Shown piece by piece: positions 48,401 through 59,587 of a stretch of DNA of 64,000 nucleotides. The position numbers and the translations under genes are program-made. Origin of the DNA: Cryptomeria japonica. Its lineage: Eukaryota > Streptophyta > Pinopsida > Cupressales > Cupressaceae. The stretch spans positions 509,371,442 to 509,435,441 of the forward strand of contig NC_081410.1 of the NCBI RefSeq assembly GCF_030272615.1, written 5' to 3'. The notes beneath the pieces were generated by a model. It searched no databases and was not told where the DNA came from. It saw only the letters and a program-made list of their open reading frames with translations. Within the stretch, counting starts at the first letter, position 1. Each line of letters begins with the position of its first letter.

Positions 48401-50234
48401 AAGGCTGGTCATAGAATTGAAATTAGAATCATAACCCTCACCATATTTGTAGAATAAATATCCTTCAATCATCAACTCTCAATCAAAAATAGAATGTTCT
48501 TTATAACCAATAATTCATGACTAATATTTATGGATACAACTATAAAAATCTTTCTTTAAGAAGAAACTATAGATATTTAAAGCAAACTATCAATCCACTC
48601 CATCAAAATCACCCAAAATCTACCTGGTCATCTCTAGCTGGAATATTTATGCTTGTGGATAGCGTTTTCACCATACAATCATGTACATGCTTGTTATTGG
48701 TCCGTCGGTGTGCCATTGAGATGTCGACCGCCATCACAAAATAAGTTCCCGTCAACCTGCCATTCAATGGCTGAAATCCTCAATTTCTCCATAGTCAGTT
48801 TCTTTCATTTTCATGCCATGATTTTCAGGAGCCCATTTTATCACAAATGTTAAAGAACCCTTTGATTACGAGAGGCTTCTGGCGTCCCAACTTTTGCTGG
48901 ACCCAGACGGGCGACAGCACGGGATTTGTTTGAGGAGTCGCATTGCCACACTGAATCCTCCACACTTTCACTCAACGGCCCAGATTTCCGCTGTAAGCAC
49001 AAGCAAAGCTACTATCAACCTTTATCCACTTGACTAACTACATTATTCCACAACTTTCAACTATAGGAAAATAGTTAATTGGGCCTAGCAATAATAATAT
49101 AATAGCCCACAATGTCACTTCCAATAATTATGGCTTCAATCAAACCATTGTTTATCTTTGTCAATAAATGAACAGTAAACTCACTCAAATGATGATATAT
49201 CGTAATATAACAATGGTTGTAATGATTAGGTAAAAATGACTCAATATGTGAAGATGAATCAATCGAACCATCAAAATTGCCATGCAACAACTCTTCACAA
49301 ATGGAAATAATATAATCATTTAATAAAAATAAATAAAGTATTAATAGCATGTCTGTGAGAAACAAGTAAATTAATATCATAATCCAATATATATCATCAT
49401 GTAATTCATAACTAGGTGTAATACTATCATGGGAGTGATTATATGTAAAATAATGACCATTTCAAGGCTTACCATACAAATTATGTAGAAAAATGAAGCA
49501 AAATCTCTTAAAATGAGAGAGAATATAGGGGAGAAATAGAAAAATGACTCATTTATAAAGTAGGAAATATCATCAATAAAGAATAAGGATTTCATTTCAT
49601 TGAGGAATAATGGATATGGATAAATAAATTGTGAGAATGCAATATAATCCAAGAAAAATATATATATCAATTTAATCCCAAACAATAAAATCCATGATAA
49701 ATGGTATACAAATGAAAAAACAATCCAAACTTGAGAGGGTATGGATTAAGTAGATATCAACCACAAAAGGCCAAAAACCTACATATGATGGATAACAAAA
49801 GTATGACTAAGATATTGGTTAAAATAATTTAAAAAATAGTCAATAATCAAAACTAAAAATTTAACATTATGGGTGCAATAAAGTTGGGTAGGTTACATCA
49901 AAGAAAGGTGACATAATGAAGCACAAACCCTAGTAAAAAATAATGTTGTGAAGTGCCGATAAGAAATGAAAGTTAAATCTCAATCAATTATAAAATTAGG
50001 ATAAAACACTATCAAAGAAAAGGTATAAAACACTAATTTAGAAAACAAAAGACTAAAATTACCATCTTTGAGTAGATGGGTTTATTAAATATGTAAAGAA
50101 ATAAAGCATATTACATGAATAATTAGAGTTAAGTAAATGAAATAATCAAATGAGTACAAATTAATCTAGATTAAATTTGTATAATAAATATAATATAGTA
50201 TTATTAATCATTTCTAACAATAATAATAAATATA
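48401..50234. other. Non-coding DNA, nothing assigned
   Basis: 48600-49010 is less AT-rich than its surroundings but has only short open frames (48517-48744, 48653-48853) with no recognised motif. The rest is AT-rich with hydrophobic chance frames on the minus strand. Confidence 0.45.
50219..50234. repeat. Left copy of 16-bp flanking repeat
   Basis: aataataataaatata, identical to 50909-50924. Long target duplications of this size are typical of LINE-type (target-primed) insertion. The TAA content makes chance identity possible. Confidence 0.65.
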
Positions 50235-50908
50235 AACGTCTATCTCGGCTATAAATTCGAGTATGTAGATGATTACTTAGAAAAGAAAAGAGGATGGAGG
50301 GGTCGAGGCTGAAGGACTTTACATATTTCTAATTCTGGAATGCGAGTGCGATTGCAAGTAAGCGTCAATGGACACACAACTCAGGGAAATATTTGTGCTG
50401 GATGGGGATGAGGCAGAGGAAGGAGTGAAAAAGGTTCAGAGAGAAAAGGTTCAAGGAGAGGCATGCCTAAACCATGGACATGTTCACAGTGTCGAGCTCC
50501 ATGAGAGCTTTGTCTACATTTTAGAATGGACTACTGAGGACCATGAGGCAGTGGAGAGGGCTATCAAATGTATGGTTGTCCACCCTCGTCTCAAGGGCCT
50601 AACTATGAAGGCCCTCAAGAGGCTCATGTCTGAATCCTTTAACGGTCTGGTTGTCAATGCTTTTGTTATAGAAAAGGTTATGGAAAACAAGGATATGAAT
50701 AATATCTCTGAGAGATGGCCTGACTAGAAATAACCTTGAGACATGAGTATATGATGAGACATATGAGTATATGATGAGTGTTAATGGGGATCTGTTCAGA
50801 GCTCAATAGGTGATAGAGGCCATTAGGAATAATTGTTTTCTATTGAATGTATTAATTTTTCTATCAATGAAATGGGTGCTACCCTTTTGGTAGCAATTTG
50901 TCAAAAAT
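50235..50908 (+). mobile_element. Compact retroposon carrying an intact short ORF
   Basis: 674-bp insertion between identical 16-bp repeats, inside a repeat whose relative at about 46700 lacks it. Its plus-strand 3' end has a perfect hairpin gctacc-ctttt-ggtagc (50878-50894) followed by gtcaaaaat, like 3' ends of plant LINEs and their non-autonomous partners. It encodes the ORF at 50368. Family not recognised. Confidence 0.6.
50368..50727 (+). CDS. Hypothetical 119-aa protein in retroposon
   Basis: ATG 50368 to TAG 50725-50727, open throughout. The sequence is acidic at the start (MDTQLREIFVLDGDEAEEGV). It then reads HSVELHESFVYILEWTTEDH, AIKCMVVHPRLKGLTMKALK and ends NNISERWPD. No signal peptide or membrane segment. 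Codon content looks protein-like compared with surrounding AT-rich DNA. It could be the C-terminal part of a longer element protein, a captured cellular gene piece, or a 5'-truncated LINE ORF. I do not recognise it. Confidence 0.4.
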   Translation: MDTQLREIFVLDGDEAEEGVKKVQREKVQGEACLNHGHVHSVELHESFVYILEWTTEDHEAVERAIKCMVVHPRLKGLTMKALKRLMSESFNGLVVNAFVIEKVMENKDMNNISERWPD

Positions 50909-51379
50909 AATAATAATAAATATATAAAATAAATAAATGTAAATGTTAGAGGTATTTTTTTTAATTGATGATAGAAGAATAATTTTTAAGATGTGTTGAA
51001 TAAAATTTATTATTTGTCAAAAATTCATATCTTTGGTTCAATTATTTTGTCAAAGTCCATGTGATCTCATTAAACTCTAAATATATGTCTTGGTGTTAAA
51101 CTTGTACTAATGAATATAAATATTAAAATTATTTCAAAAAACTCCATGGTTGTTTTTAAAATATTTTTTTAATTTTTTATTATGTGACAATACGAATTTT
51201 ACATGGATTGTGAACCTCTAAAATTTATTCTCAATAAATCAATAATCCAAGGTTCAATATGCAGGTGTTTATTACTCTTTTAGGAATTCAATTTAAGAAC
51301 AATGGTTAAGCTTGGAAGGAACAACCAAAGTCCAAACTACCTTTCTTATATTGAAATAGGAGGAAAATGAGAAGAGGCT
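50909..51379. other. Old repeat flank, non-coding
   Basis: Continuation of the repeat interrupted at 50234, with similarity to 46719-46900 (gatgtgttgaataaa, catgtgatctcattaaactc). Starts with the right 16-bp repeat at 50909-50924. Confidence 0.55.
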
Positions 51380-52465
51380 GATGAGGAAATCCTTCTTGGC
51401 ACCAATTTATTCTCACAATCACTGTATTCCTATGTTAGAGGACATTGTGGGTCCTTATCTCCCCAATAACATTGAATCTACTATTATCGTATCTTTGAAT
51501 CATAAGATTACTAAAGATTAGTTGGATTGGTTTATTTAGCACATGGCTTCTAATAATAGCCTCAGTCTTAGTGGTCTCCTAATAGAAAATTTTAAATATT
51601 TGTGACCCTACATGAATGTAGAGATTTATAGTTTAGGTATCAATAATCCTAAGGTAACACCCTATCACCCTTGAGATTAATCGATAAGTTCAAGATCGAA
51701 ATTTGAAAAGGTCAAAACCACTAGTCCATTGTGGGTGCCATTATCATCCTTAGGACCTTTGCAAGATCATTATAGAGGAACCTTCTATGCAAATCAAGCC
51801 CATTACTCAAGGAATTATGCACCTCAAGAACAACTTGGATTTCTTGATAATAAGTTCATTCTTGACGCATCGTTGCTAACTTTATATTCTATGAATTTGG
51901 CCAAAGAAACCTCTCAAAACACTATATTTCTAAAATTGGATTTTGATTAGACTTATTATTATTGATTGGGGCTTTATCCTTATTTCTTTGCTCAATACAA
52001 TCTCCTTTTATCTAATATGATTATCAAATTAATGCTAAATGATTCTCATAACTCATTTGAGTGAATTCCATTTTCCAAGAATATTGGCTCACTCCTTCAA
52101 TAGCTTGTTAAGATGATTTGCTCCTTGTTATATTCTTCAAGCCAAAATTATTTGCTCCATTTAGTAGTATTTGGTGAGCCTAACAATTTTTTTCTCTCTA
52201 GTTGAATTTTAAAGATCAATCTATTCGCTATGGGCTTAGTTTTTTCTCCTCTTCCATTTTGTAAAATGGGTTTGAATTAAACTTGATGAGTTCTCTCTTA
52301 CTCTCCTTCCGAACCTTTGTGTTTATACATTCTTTCTTAGTGGAATTTGTATATTTATTGATATTTGGGACTTTACCACCATGTCCTCAAGAGGTAGACC
52401 CATCTTTCAAGGATAATTTTATTTTGTACTATTGTTGATTACATAATCCTAGTTTAAAGATTTGG
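51380..52465 (+). pseudogene. L1-like LINE reverse transcriptase remnant, copy 2
   Basis: Paralogue of 42360-43420. It gives LGFLDNKFILDASLLTLYSM and NLAKETSQNTIFLKLDFD near 51830-51945, matching the LINE RT fingers and the motif with catalytic Asp. It is interrupted at 52465 by F5, after which agatttgg resumes as tttggcacc at 56672. Confidence 0.75.
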
Positions 52466-52932
52466 TGTGAGATTTTGCCAAGATCTAGAGGCAATGGAAA
52501 GCACAAATAAGAGAGACAAAATATATGATAGGAATAAACTATATTCTATCAAGATGAAAATACTGATCAAGTGGATCATCAATTGTTCATTACATACAAT
52601 GAATATGAGCCTCCTTATATAGGAAAGGCTATATGGATATGTGAGCACACAAACATAACATGTGGCTCAATAAGAAACAAGGGTAGGTAGGAAATAGGTG
52701 TGGGTAGGTAGGAGAACCAATATAATATTCCACATGAGGTGGATCACCCACTGAATGTGGAGTGTAACAACAAAATCAACACCATAAAAGGTGGAAATTC
52801 TCCTACACACACTATCCCAATGTGGCACAAACACCAAAGTATCTCATACCCAAACTACTATGAGATGCATTTCCTAAGTAAACTTAAGTAAGGTGTAATA
52901 ATATCCAAGATGAATAATTATTTACACCAACA
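52466..52932 (-). repeat. F5 3' LTR
   Basis: 467 bp, tgtgagattttgccaaga to tttacaccaaca. Preceded by tttgg. Confidence 0.92.
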
Positions 52933-52945
52933 CCCCCCCTTAAGT
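52933..52945 (-). other. F5 polypurine tract
   Basis: The minus strand reads ACTTAAGGGGGGG directly before the LTR. Confidence 0.85.
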
Positions 52946-53275
52946 GCAACTTAAGGGAATGCACTTGAGTCTACTATTCAACTAAGCAATGCAAGATGGA
53001 TCCTAGCTACTAGGCCATGTTAGGTACCCATATACAAATGCAAATGCATGCAAACCAATGCAATGAAATCTCTCACAAAGTGGGGAAAGAGAGAAAAACC
53101 CAATGGGAAAAAACCCTCCCCCAAAAGAGAGATGAAAACTAGATACAAGAAACTCTGATTGAAGCATGTGAAGAACAAAACCCCATGTGAGAAAAAATTC
53201 CCCCCCATATGAGAGAAGAAGAAGAGAGACTAGGAAGCCCCCCATCAATGTGGAATCTGCACCAATGATAGAAGC

Positions 53276-55374
53276 TCAAAGAAGAATGAAGAAACTGCTC
53301 CACGAACATCGAACCATGTTCCTCCCCTTAGGAAGAAACAAAACCAAAGGTGTATCTAAAAAGTCTCCCCAACCATGAAGGGAAGATGAAGAAAAAATAC
53401 TCATGATGAAAGGAATCTCTGAAAACTGCTCAAGTGTCCCCATGTCAATGCTGAAAGGTACCCCCTCCAAAGGTGGTAAACTATGCCACACTGCTGAAAA
53501 AGGCACTCCAAGATCTAGTGGAGAAGAATGTAGAACAATATCCAAAGACTCATATGTCTCCTCAGAAGATAAAGAGACCTCCTCCAAGTATTGTACAAAA
53601 GTATCCACAATCATGTCAACCTCTAAAGATTGATCATGTAGAGAATGCACAAGAGGGTCAAAGTGATCCCTCACAACAATCAAAGAGGGATCATCTTCAT
53701 CAAAGAGAACATGAATACCATCAATGGTGTCCCCCAAATCTGTAATGTAGGACTCCACAAACAACCCTGCAATGTCTGTCAAGTAGGCATCCCAATCAAC
53801 TGAAGCTGGAAGACATGAAATATCCTGCTGCACTGAATCATAAGAAGGCAAAACTATCGCACTAGCTGCATCATCAGGTGCAATAGGTGGTGTGATATCA
53901 ATAGGAGGAGATGAAATGCAAGGCTAAAGAATGGGATCACAAGTGTGAATCCCCAAGTTCAAATGCCCAAAGTTATCCTCAAAATCTGAATCATCAACAT
54001 AGGAAGAATCAACCTCATCAATAGGACCAAAATCTGAAAAAGAGTACAACTGAGATTCATGATCAACCACCCCAGCCGCAATGATAGCTCCACTCTCCAA
54101 GTCTCTAATGATAACTAAATTAGGTGTGAACTCCACAGTTTTCCTAGTTGCCCCATGTGTGATTTGATAGATGAAAAGAAGATTGTTTGTCAAGTGGGGT
54201 ACACACAACACATCATTGAAGGAGTTATCCCCAATGGCAATAGATCCTTTCCCAATCACATCCATGTATGTATGATTTCCCATCAAAATATGTGGCATGT
54301 GGCAAGGCTCAAATGTAGAAAACATAGACTGCGAAGATACTATATGATGAGAATCCCTTGAATCTAGAAGCCATCTCCCTGAATCGGGACTTGTAGTAGC
54401 ACAAAGAGCTTGTCCCTTTCCTTTATCTGTCCCAAAAGAGTGATCCTTTCCTTTATCCTTGGAAGAAGAAGCTGATGTAGACATTCTAGAAGGTAGGTTG
54501 ATTTTGTTCTTCTCAAGAATATTCTTCAACTCATCAATATCTTTCTTATAACAATGATGTTGATCATGTCCTGACTTCTTGCAATATCCATAAAAAAGAT
54601 TGTCCTTATATGATTTCCTCTTAGGTAAGAATGGTGAATCACCTTGTTGTGGAGAGGAAGATTGTGTTCCATCTTGTTGTGGTTTTGACTTAGGTTGCTT
54701 TTGATTCTTGCCTTTTCCTTGATTACTTTGATTCCCTTTATTAGCCACCAAAGTTTGCAACTTTGAAGATTTGAGAATTCCCATCGTGGTCAACTTAGAT
54801 TGCTCAAGTATCAACATCTCCGTGAATGAATCAAATGAGGGAGAAGTGTATGAGGAACCTTGAGCTAACCTATGGGTGTGAAAGCTAGATACAAAGGCTA
54901 CATACTCTGAAGGAAGCTTGTCCAACAAGTTGTAAACCAATTTGGCATCATTTTTGTCAATTCCACAATCCTTTAGCTTTTCTCTTAGCTCATTTTATTT
55001 TGTGACATAATCTTGGATTGTATCAAAATCCTTGGGATCCAAAGTTGTGAGTTCACTACCAACCTTGTAGCCCTTAATCTCATCAACTTGACCATACAAT
55101 TTCTTAAAAATATCCCAAGCCTCTTTAATTTTGTACACTTATCAATGTGAAAAATGAGGTCATCTAATACATACTTTCTAAGAGTTCCAATTGCCATAGC
55201 ATTCTTAGTCAAGCATTCAAGTTGAGCATTAGGATCAACCTTAGGATCAGGTGGTGCTGTAATATTTTCATTTACATAATGAATGATTCATTTTTCCATT
55301 AGTTTACTCTATGCCTTAATCTTCCATGATGCATAATTATGAGGAGTTAAAAGTGGAAATTTAGGAGAACCCAT
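53276..55374 (-). pseudogene. F5 gag-protease polyprotein
   Basis: Start ATG at 55372-55374 (MGSPKFPLLTPHNYASWKIK), the typical copia gag opening. Breaks lie near 55130 and 54985, then 338 codons are open (54940-53924). Landmarks: VYNLLDKLPSEYVAFVSSF, a zinc knuckle missing its first Cys (YGYCKKSGHDQHHC), and a protease-like segment WLLDSRDSHHIVSSQS, where the family has DSGASHH, so it is inactive as written. GNHTYMDVIGKGSIAIGDNS and LCVPHLTNNLLFI follow. A TAG at 53924, read as a CAG change, leads in frame into an acidic extension (53851-53276, SVDWDAYLTDIAGLFVESYI). Pol domains are absent. Confidence 0.88.
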
Positions 55375-56196
55375 AGCACAAAAATGAAAAAACACAAGAT
55401 AGAGAGGCACAATCACACAAGACACCCCCCCAAAATACTCAATCAAGAAATCCCCCTTAAAATCGTGATTTCAAACTTTATACTTAGTGCGTATACAATG
55501 GGCCACTTGCAAAATAAGGCAAAGTGGACTTCTGATTTCAATTTACAACTTCTCAAAATGAGATATAAGAGACTTCAACAAACACTACTAGTAATCTAAA
55601 CTGAGATCCAAGAAAAATACAAGTACCAAATAGGCCAAAAATGAGCAAATACTAAAAGTACAATTTCTACTCAGAATCACTACAAACAAATGGTAGATTA
55701 TGAAAGTAGACAAAAAATTATGCACTTTCAAAAAAACGCCACCTCAAAAGGAGTCCATATGAGTCCAAACGAAGCCTCCAAAGTTGTAAAAATCAGGATT
55801 TCATGATTTCTGAAAAACCTGTATCCAAAAATCAGAAAACTCATGCACCATTGTACAGATCACAAAATTCTAGCCCAAAACAAAACAAAAAAATTGCTCG
55901 AAAAAAGGAGTCCGGATGAGTGAGATATTGTTATTTCGAAATTTCCTGCAAAATTATAATTTCTGGAAAATTTCCGCCGCAGCTTCAAACTTCAAAAGCC
56001 TCTAGATTTGGCCTCTGAAGTCCGACTTGGATGAAACAAAAAGAAAAACTGACTTTCTTGGACCTCCTCAATCCAATGGTAATCTCAGGTTTGACCCATC
56101 AAGGTTCAATAATAACCTACAATAGAAAGCTCCAAAATACACAACCCCAAATAGCATCAAATTTCTCTCAATTGACAAACCAATGACACTCTAATA
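55375..56196 (-). other. F5 leader
   Basis: Untranslated leader between primer site and gag start. No conserved frame seen. Confidence 0.7.
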
Positions 56197-56208
56197 GCTC
56201 TGATACCA
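56197..56208 (-). other. F5 primer-binding site (initiator-Met tRNA)
   Basis: The plus strand gctctgatacca is the exact reverse of TGGTATCAGAGC and abuts the LTR at 56209. Confidence 0.95.
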
Positions 56209-56671
56209 TGTGAGATTTTGCCAAGATCTAGAGGCAATGGAAATCACAAATAAGAGAGACAAAATATATGATAGGAATAAACTGTATTCTATCAAGATGA
56301 AAATACTGATCAATTGGATCATCAATCGTTCGTTACATACAATGAATATGAGGGTTCTTATATAGGAAAGGCTATATGGATATGTGAGCACAACATGACA
56401 TATGGCTCAATAAGAAACAAGAGTAGGTAGGAAATAGGTTTGGGTAGGTAGGAGAAACAATATAATATTCCACATGAGGTGGATCACCCACTAAATGTGG
56501 AGTGTAACAACAAAATCAACACCATAAAAGGTGGAAATTATCCTACAGACACTATCCCAATGTGGCACAAACACCCAAGTGTCTCATACCCAAACTACTA
56601 TGAGATGCATTCCTAAGTAAACTTAAGTAAGGTGTAATAATATCCAAGATGAATAATTATTTACACCAAAA
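56209..56671 (-). repeat. F5 5' LTR
   Basis: 463 bp, tgtgagattttgccaaga to tttacaccaaaa. The last CA has become AA. Followed by the duplication tttgg. Confidence 0.92.
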
Positions 56672-57175
56672 TTTGGCACCCCACTCCTGAAAAAGTTATT
56701 TTGATTCATTAAATCGGGAGAGGACCTAAACTCTTAACGTAACAAGGAGGAACCTAGAAGAAGTGAGACCACTGACACATAAAAGAGGACACTACTTTTT
56801 AAAAAGTGAGGCTTTTTACCAAATCACCCAACCAGTTAGAACAAGGGTCATGAACCATTAGTAAGCTTAAACTTTAAAAATAGTTGGGTTTAGGAGAGTA
56901 CCCCAAACCAAATACCAAACAAAAACCCTTGCATTGGCAACAAAATAAACAGGGAAACAAAAAAGCTAACAATGAGTTTTGAAAGGCTTCTCACAAACTT
57001 TTTCCTAAAGGACCTCCATGAACAAAGACATTCTCTAAAAAGAGAGGAAACCAAAAAGGTCTCAAAAACAACTAGTTTAGGAAGGCACCCAAAAACCACA
57101 ACCTTGTGAACACAAAATCACAAGTGGAAAACCTTGTAGACAACACATCATGGACCACCTCAATAGGTTTGTTAT
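56672..57175 (+). other. LINE remnant continuation and unassigned DNA up to F6
   Basis: Starts tttggcacc, the right-hand continuation of LINE copy 2 (compare 43375-43395). Beyond about 56700 similarity to copy 1 is lost. A minus-strand open frame (56890-57099) is hydrophobic and unrecognised. Confidence 0.45.
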
Positions 57176-58361
57176 TGTAAAGCGGAAAAATCGAACCCTA
57201 GTCGTTCTCCCCTCCCCAACTCCAAGCAGGGAGAAGGGAGAGTCACTAGGGTTGATAGTTTTCACTTAGGAGGGACTTTACATTCAAGAGAGGGGTTGAA
57301 ACCCACAAGATCCAATCCCATGCAATGCAAGATTGGATTCTATATGAGTTTCAAGGGTTGTGATAGCAAGGATACCCTCTTTTGTAAAGAATGTAGATAG
57401 AATGATTAAGCTAGGAATGCATAGAAAGTGAGAAAGATTCGCTTATAAACTGAGTTAGGGATATAGGATGAAGCTGCGGACCTGGAATTAGCAGTAAAAT
57501 GTCAAGACGGTGCTGTCCTTCAAATTTGAGCAAAAGTTGACGGGAAGATGGCGCCCGGCGTGCACACGGTCCTCCGAAAAATCCGCGAAACAAAGGGGGA
57601 TCTGTTCGTCTCTGCACAAGGATTCCAGATCTTCAATTTCAGTCGCGTACCTGCAACCTACACATAGAAAAGCGAAGACGATTGGGGGGTTAGGGATTAG
57701 GGGTTTGCCCTTAGGTCAAACCCCAGTTTTGGAATTAACCAAGAAATGAGAAATGTTGTAAATGTAATGTAAAACAAGTACTAATACCTTGTTGTAAGGA
57801 TGTTTGTATCCTTATATGCGAAGGTATAGATGTTGTTGTTTGTTGTATGTTGTATGTTGTAGCATGTAATGTGTTGTAAGTGATCTCCTCTTCAATGGTT
57901 GAATCCTTGTCTTGAATGCAACACTTAGCCTTGAATGGAGACTTAGAATGATCAATTGCTTGAAGGAATGCTTGAATGCTTGAATGCTTGAATGTTTGAA
58001 TACCGTTTTCACACCTTTTCCATCTATTTTCCATCCATCCAAATGAGAGAGGAAAATGTAGTTTATACACTTGCCAATTAGGGTTAAAAGACTGATTTTC
58101 CCGACCTTAGGCCGACCAGGAAATATAATTTCCAATTTGCAAACAAAAAGACCCGAAGTCCCATAGGAGACCGGGCCCAAAATAGGGCCAGGGACCAGGG
58201 CGCTAGGCGCCATGGTCCTGGGGGACCAGGGCGCTGGAAAAATGTAGTTTTTGGTGTCATGAGCAAGTTTCGGGGTCTCCATTCAAGTTTAGTGTTGCGT
58301 CGCCATCGTGAAGACCCAAATGCGGTCGAAATTGCAAGTGTCACAATTTTAGGACGCTACA
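57176..58361 (-). repeat. F6 3' LTR
   Basis: 1186 bp, tgtaaagcggaaaaatcg to ggacgctaca. It holds short tandem runs (gcttgaat)n at 57958-58000 and (tgttgta)n near 57830, a strong hairpin at 58192-58218, and a copy of the gtgcacacggtcctc motif at 57560-57574. Confidence 0.92.
58192..58218. other. GC-rich hairpin in F6 LTR
   Basis: ggacca-g-ggcgc-tag-gcgcc-a-tggtcc: an 11-bp stem with one mismatch and a 3-nt loop. A second half-copy (ggggaccagggcgctgg) follows at 58221-58237. It may fold in the RNA; the role is unknown. Confidence 0.75.
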
Positions 58362-58382
58362 TTTAGCCCCCACTTTGGTGGG
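58362..58382 (-). other. F6 polypurine tract
   Basis: The minus strand reads CCCACCAAAGTGGGGGCTAAA and abuts the LTR start TGTAGCG. Confidence 0.9.
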
Positions 58383-59107
58383 AGTATAAGCGTACGCTCA
58401 TACTTCCGGTAAAGTACAAGGAAACAACATTGAAAAACTTTCACCACGTCAAGGAGGCAAGATACACCAAGCCCCCAGTGGACTAAGGATCTTATAACTT
58501 CGATTGACAAAGTAAAAGGGAAGATCACGAGGGAGAACCATGACTATCAGTAGTAAGGTTCCCTCACTATGAGTCATGCAAGAAAGATATCAAAAATTTT
58601 CAAGACAAAGCTAAATTTGTCAAGAAATTTTCAAGTATCTTGAAAAGATATGAACGGGATGTATGCCCCCCTACGTTAAAGCGATCGCACATGCCTCACC
58701 GGGGGTGATTGCTTTAAGGTAGTGATACATATAAGAAAATGAAAAAGGGAAAGGAGCACGCTATCACAAGGATTTAGCCCCCAAGTGTGAGATAAGCGCA
58801 AGGATAATAGACACAAAACACAAAGCACGAGGTGACTTCGCTTTCCTCGGGGTCAGTATGCTGTATGATAATTCATGTATATCATATGTATGTATGCATA
58901 ATTGTTCTTCATTCCCCAATCAAGGAAGGTCACCTAGAAGAAGGGAACACATGTATCTTTTGAGTCAACATGAGAGAGATCGAGAGATCTCAATGCTTTG
59001 CATCGTCCTCAAGTAGACAACACTAAGGACAACAAATAGAAGAATGAGAATAACACATAGAAGAAGTAACGAAAGAGAGGAGGAGAGAATATGCTATGCT
59101 AATGAAA
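58383..59107 (-). other. F6 post-gag region
   Basis: Non-coding between the gag-pro frame and the polypurine tract. No frame of note. Confidence 0.6.
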
Positions 59108-59587
59108 CTAGTCTAGCACATCATCTACCCCCCGATCTTGCTGATCAATGTTTTGGGAAGGCAGGGAACATGCTAGAGGAGGAACATCCAACACAGCAGA
59201 TGGAGCTATCACAAGATCCAAACAAGGGCTATGTTCATATCCCAAGCCGCGGTGTTCTTGTCTAGGAGCTAGGATAAGTGCTTTAGAAAATTCGTTAGAT
59301 AAATGGTTATCAATATCAACAAGTTCATATTCACTATCAGAATGAACAGGAGTAGTAGCATTTTCATCATGAATAACATTTTCATCTATATCATCATCAA
59401 GATTTATAAAAATAAGATCTTTAACTCGCACAGGATCAAGACCATCATGCATCTTATGTTTAGGAGATTTCGGCTCAATCGTCGGCTGACGAGAAAATGG
59501 AATAATGCTTGTTGAAGGTGTTTTTGGGGATTGCAAATTTTGAGCTCTAAGACGACGCTTTCGCCGGCGTTCACGTGTAGAACGATT
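59108..59587 (-). pseudogene. F6 gag-pro in-frame extension behind a TGA
   Basis: After the TGA at 59588-59590 the same frame stays open about 160 codons to 59108. It opens with an Arg-rich stretch (NRSTRERRRKRRLRAQN), then KTPSTSIIPFSRQPTIEPKS, VKDLIFINLDDDIDENVIHD and LALAPRQEHRG-type text (here ALILAPRQEHRGLGYEHS). The stop looks like CGA to TGA, so the original protein was probably about 1140 residues. No enzyme motif seen. Confidence 0.6.

Larger units (their letters stand above)
52466..56671 (-). mobile_element. F5: copia-like gag-protease element, no RT
   Basis: 4.2-kb minus-strand element with LTRs 52466-52932 and 56209-56671, perfect primer site 56197-56208, polypurine tract beside 52932 and target duplication tttgg (52461-52465, 56672-56676). 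It encodes gag and a protease-like domain plus an acidic C-terminal extension; no integrase or RT fits in the interior. LTRs differ by about 4% by eye, so it is fairly young. Confidence 0.92.
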
